A DNA stretch of 6,626 bases from Bacteroidota bacterium (GTDB lineage: Bacteria > Pseudomonadota > Alphaproteobacteria > Puniceispirillales > Puniceispirillaceae): contig JAACDV010000296.1 in assembly GCA_009936825.1 (NCBI GenBank), forward strand, positions 1 through 6,626, in the 5' to 3' direction. Under the pieces are notes generated by a model. The model ran no database searches. It had not been told where the DNA came from and saw nothing but the letters and a program-made list of their open reading frames with translations. Made by a program: the position numbers and the translations under genes. Below are positions 6,198 through 6,626 of the stretch, piece by piece (the stretch's first letter is position 1; each line of letters begins with the position of its first letter).

Positions 6198-6626
6198 CTA
6201 GTCGCGCTGGTCGGTTTGCAGGGTGATATAATTCACCACCTGCTTGGCAAACTTAAGGTCGCGTGCATGGCGCACTACCCGGTTCATTTCTTCAGCATCA
6301 GATGCGACACCGGACAGGTATACGATACCATTCACCACATCAATGCTGAAATTCAACGAAGACACATCGCCGTCAGCAATGAGCTTGCCACGAAGCTGTG
6401 CGCCGGCCGCCATATCCTTGGCGATCTCCTTGATTGATGATTTGTCGGTTACCTGTATCTCGTTAATCACCTCACGGACGCCGCGAATCTCCCAAGAAAG
6501 CTTTGTTGCCAGAATTTTTTCTTCCGGTGTTTTGACTTTTCCTGTCAGCAATACCGACCCATCATTGACGGTCACATCAACTGTGGTGGAAAGACTAGCG
6601 TCATTTTGCACGAATTTGTCATGCAA
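6198..6626 (-). CDS. BON-domain periplasmic protein (OsmY/YraP-like), N-terminus cut by window edge
   Basis: The minus strand is open from the right edge to a TAG stop at 6198-6200, giving 142 visible codons. Two BON domains are seen: the first at about residues 1-60, with DVTVNDGSVLLTGKV (17-31) and REVINEIQV (51-59), and the second at about 67-136, with SIDVVNGIVYLSGVA (94-108) and KQVVNYITL (128-136). BON domains occur in secreted or outer-membrane-linked proteins of envelope maintenance; E. coli DolP (YraP) is a double-BON lipoprotein that binds anionic phospholipids, and OsmY is its soluble relative. The first visible codon (TTG at the edge) is almost certainly internal: the first BON domain lacks its beginning and no signal peptide is visible. 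Whether this is a lipoprotein therefore cannot be decided here. The gene lies just upstream of gshB and probably shares its transcript. Confidence 0.88.
   Translation of the reverse strand: MHDKFVQNDASLSTTVDVTVNDGSVLLTGKVKTPEEKILATKLSWEIRGVREVINEIQVTDKSSIKEIAKDMAAGAQLRGKLIADGDVSSLNFSIDVVNGIVYLSGVASDAEEMNRVVRHARDLKFAKQVVNYITLQTDQRD

Noticed and set aside
1..6626. A mobile element, defence island, CRISPR array, tRNA or other RNA gene
   Set aside because: No transposase, integrase, direct-repeat array, cloverleaf or attachment-site duplication is seen; all confident genes are ordinary chromosomal families.

Overview
The window reads as a stretch of alphaproteobacterial core chromosome. Nothing mobile, phage-like, CRISPR-like or RNA-coding is visible. 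The taxonomic call rests on three clustered families in forms typical of that class: a Tim44-domain protein with one N-terminal membrane anchor, an Smr-domain protein with an alphaproteobacterial-type N-terminus, and the short XRE regulator that begins MTPFGEKMR. Base composition looks intermediate by eye, lower than in most Rhizobiales or Rhodobacterales. A marine lineage of moderate GC, such as SAR116, would fit, but that is a guess.

Layout. Bases 1-411 (minus strand) hold most of an FxsA-family membrane protein that runs off the left edge. A 251-base AT-rich divergent promoter region follows. From 663 the plus strand carries Tim44-like protein, Smr protein and XRE regulator, closely spaced (41 and 10 bases) and probably one operon. 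A 162-base gap holds a possible promoter and an inverted repeat. Next come a GNAT acetyltransferase and a HIT-family (histidine triad) protein whose start and stop codons overlap by 4 bases. A 239-base gap leads to a complete YifB/ComM AAA+ ATPase (3709-5211). Its 3' end overlaps by 28 bases the 3' end of the convergent glutathione synthetase gene gshB (5184-6158, minus strand). Upstream of gshB on the same strand is a double-BON-domain protein cut by the right edge.

How they work together. FxsA, the Tim44-like protein and the BON protein are envelope-associated. GshB makes glutathione in the cytosol. YifB/ComM is a hexameric helicase-like ATPase implicated in recombination. HIT and GNAT proteins are small-molecule enzymes, possibly acting in one pathway because they are translationally coupled. 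The neighbourhoods tim44-smr-xre and BON-gshB-yifB are, from general knowledge, recurrent in Alphaproteobacteria. Here an mltA gene often found between tim44 and smr is absent, and yifB faces gshB instead of following it.

I found no convincing evidence of a new biological system. The points most worth a second look are the coupled GNAT-HIT pair, the missing mltA, the structured gap before the GNAT gene, and the overlapping convergent ends of yifB and gshB.
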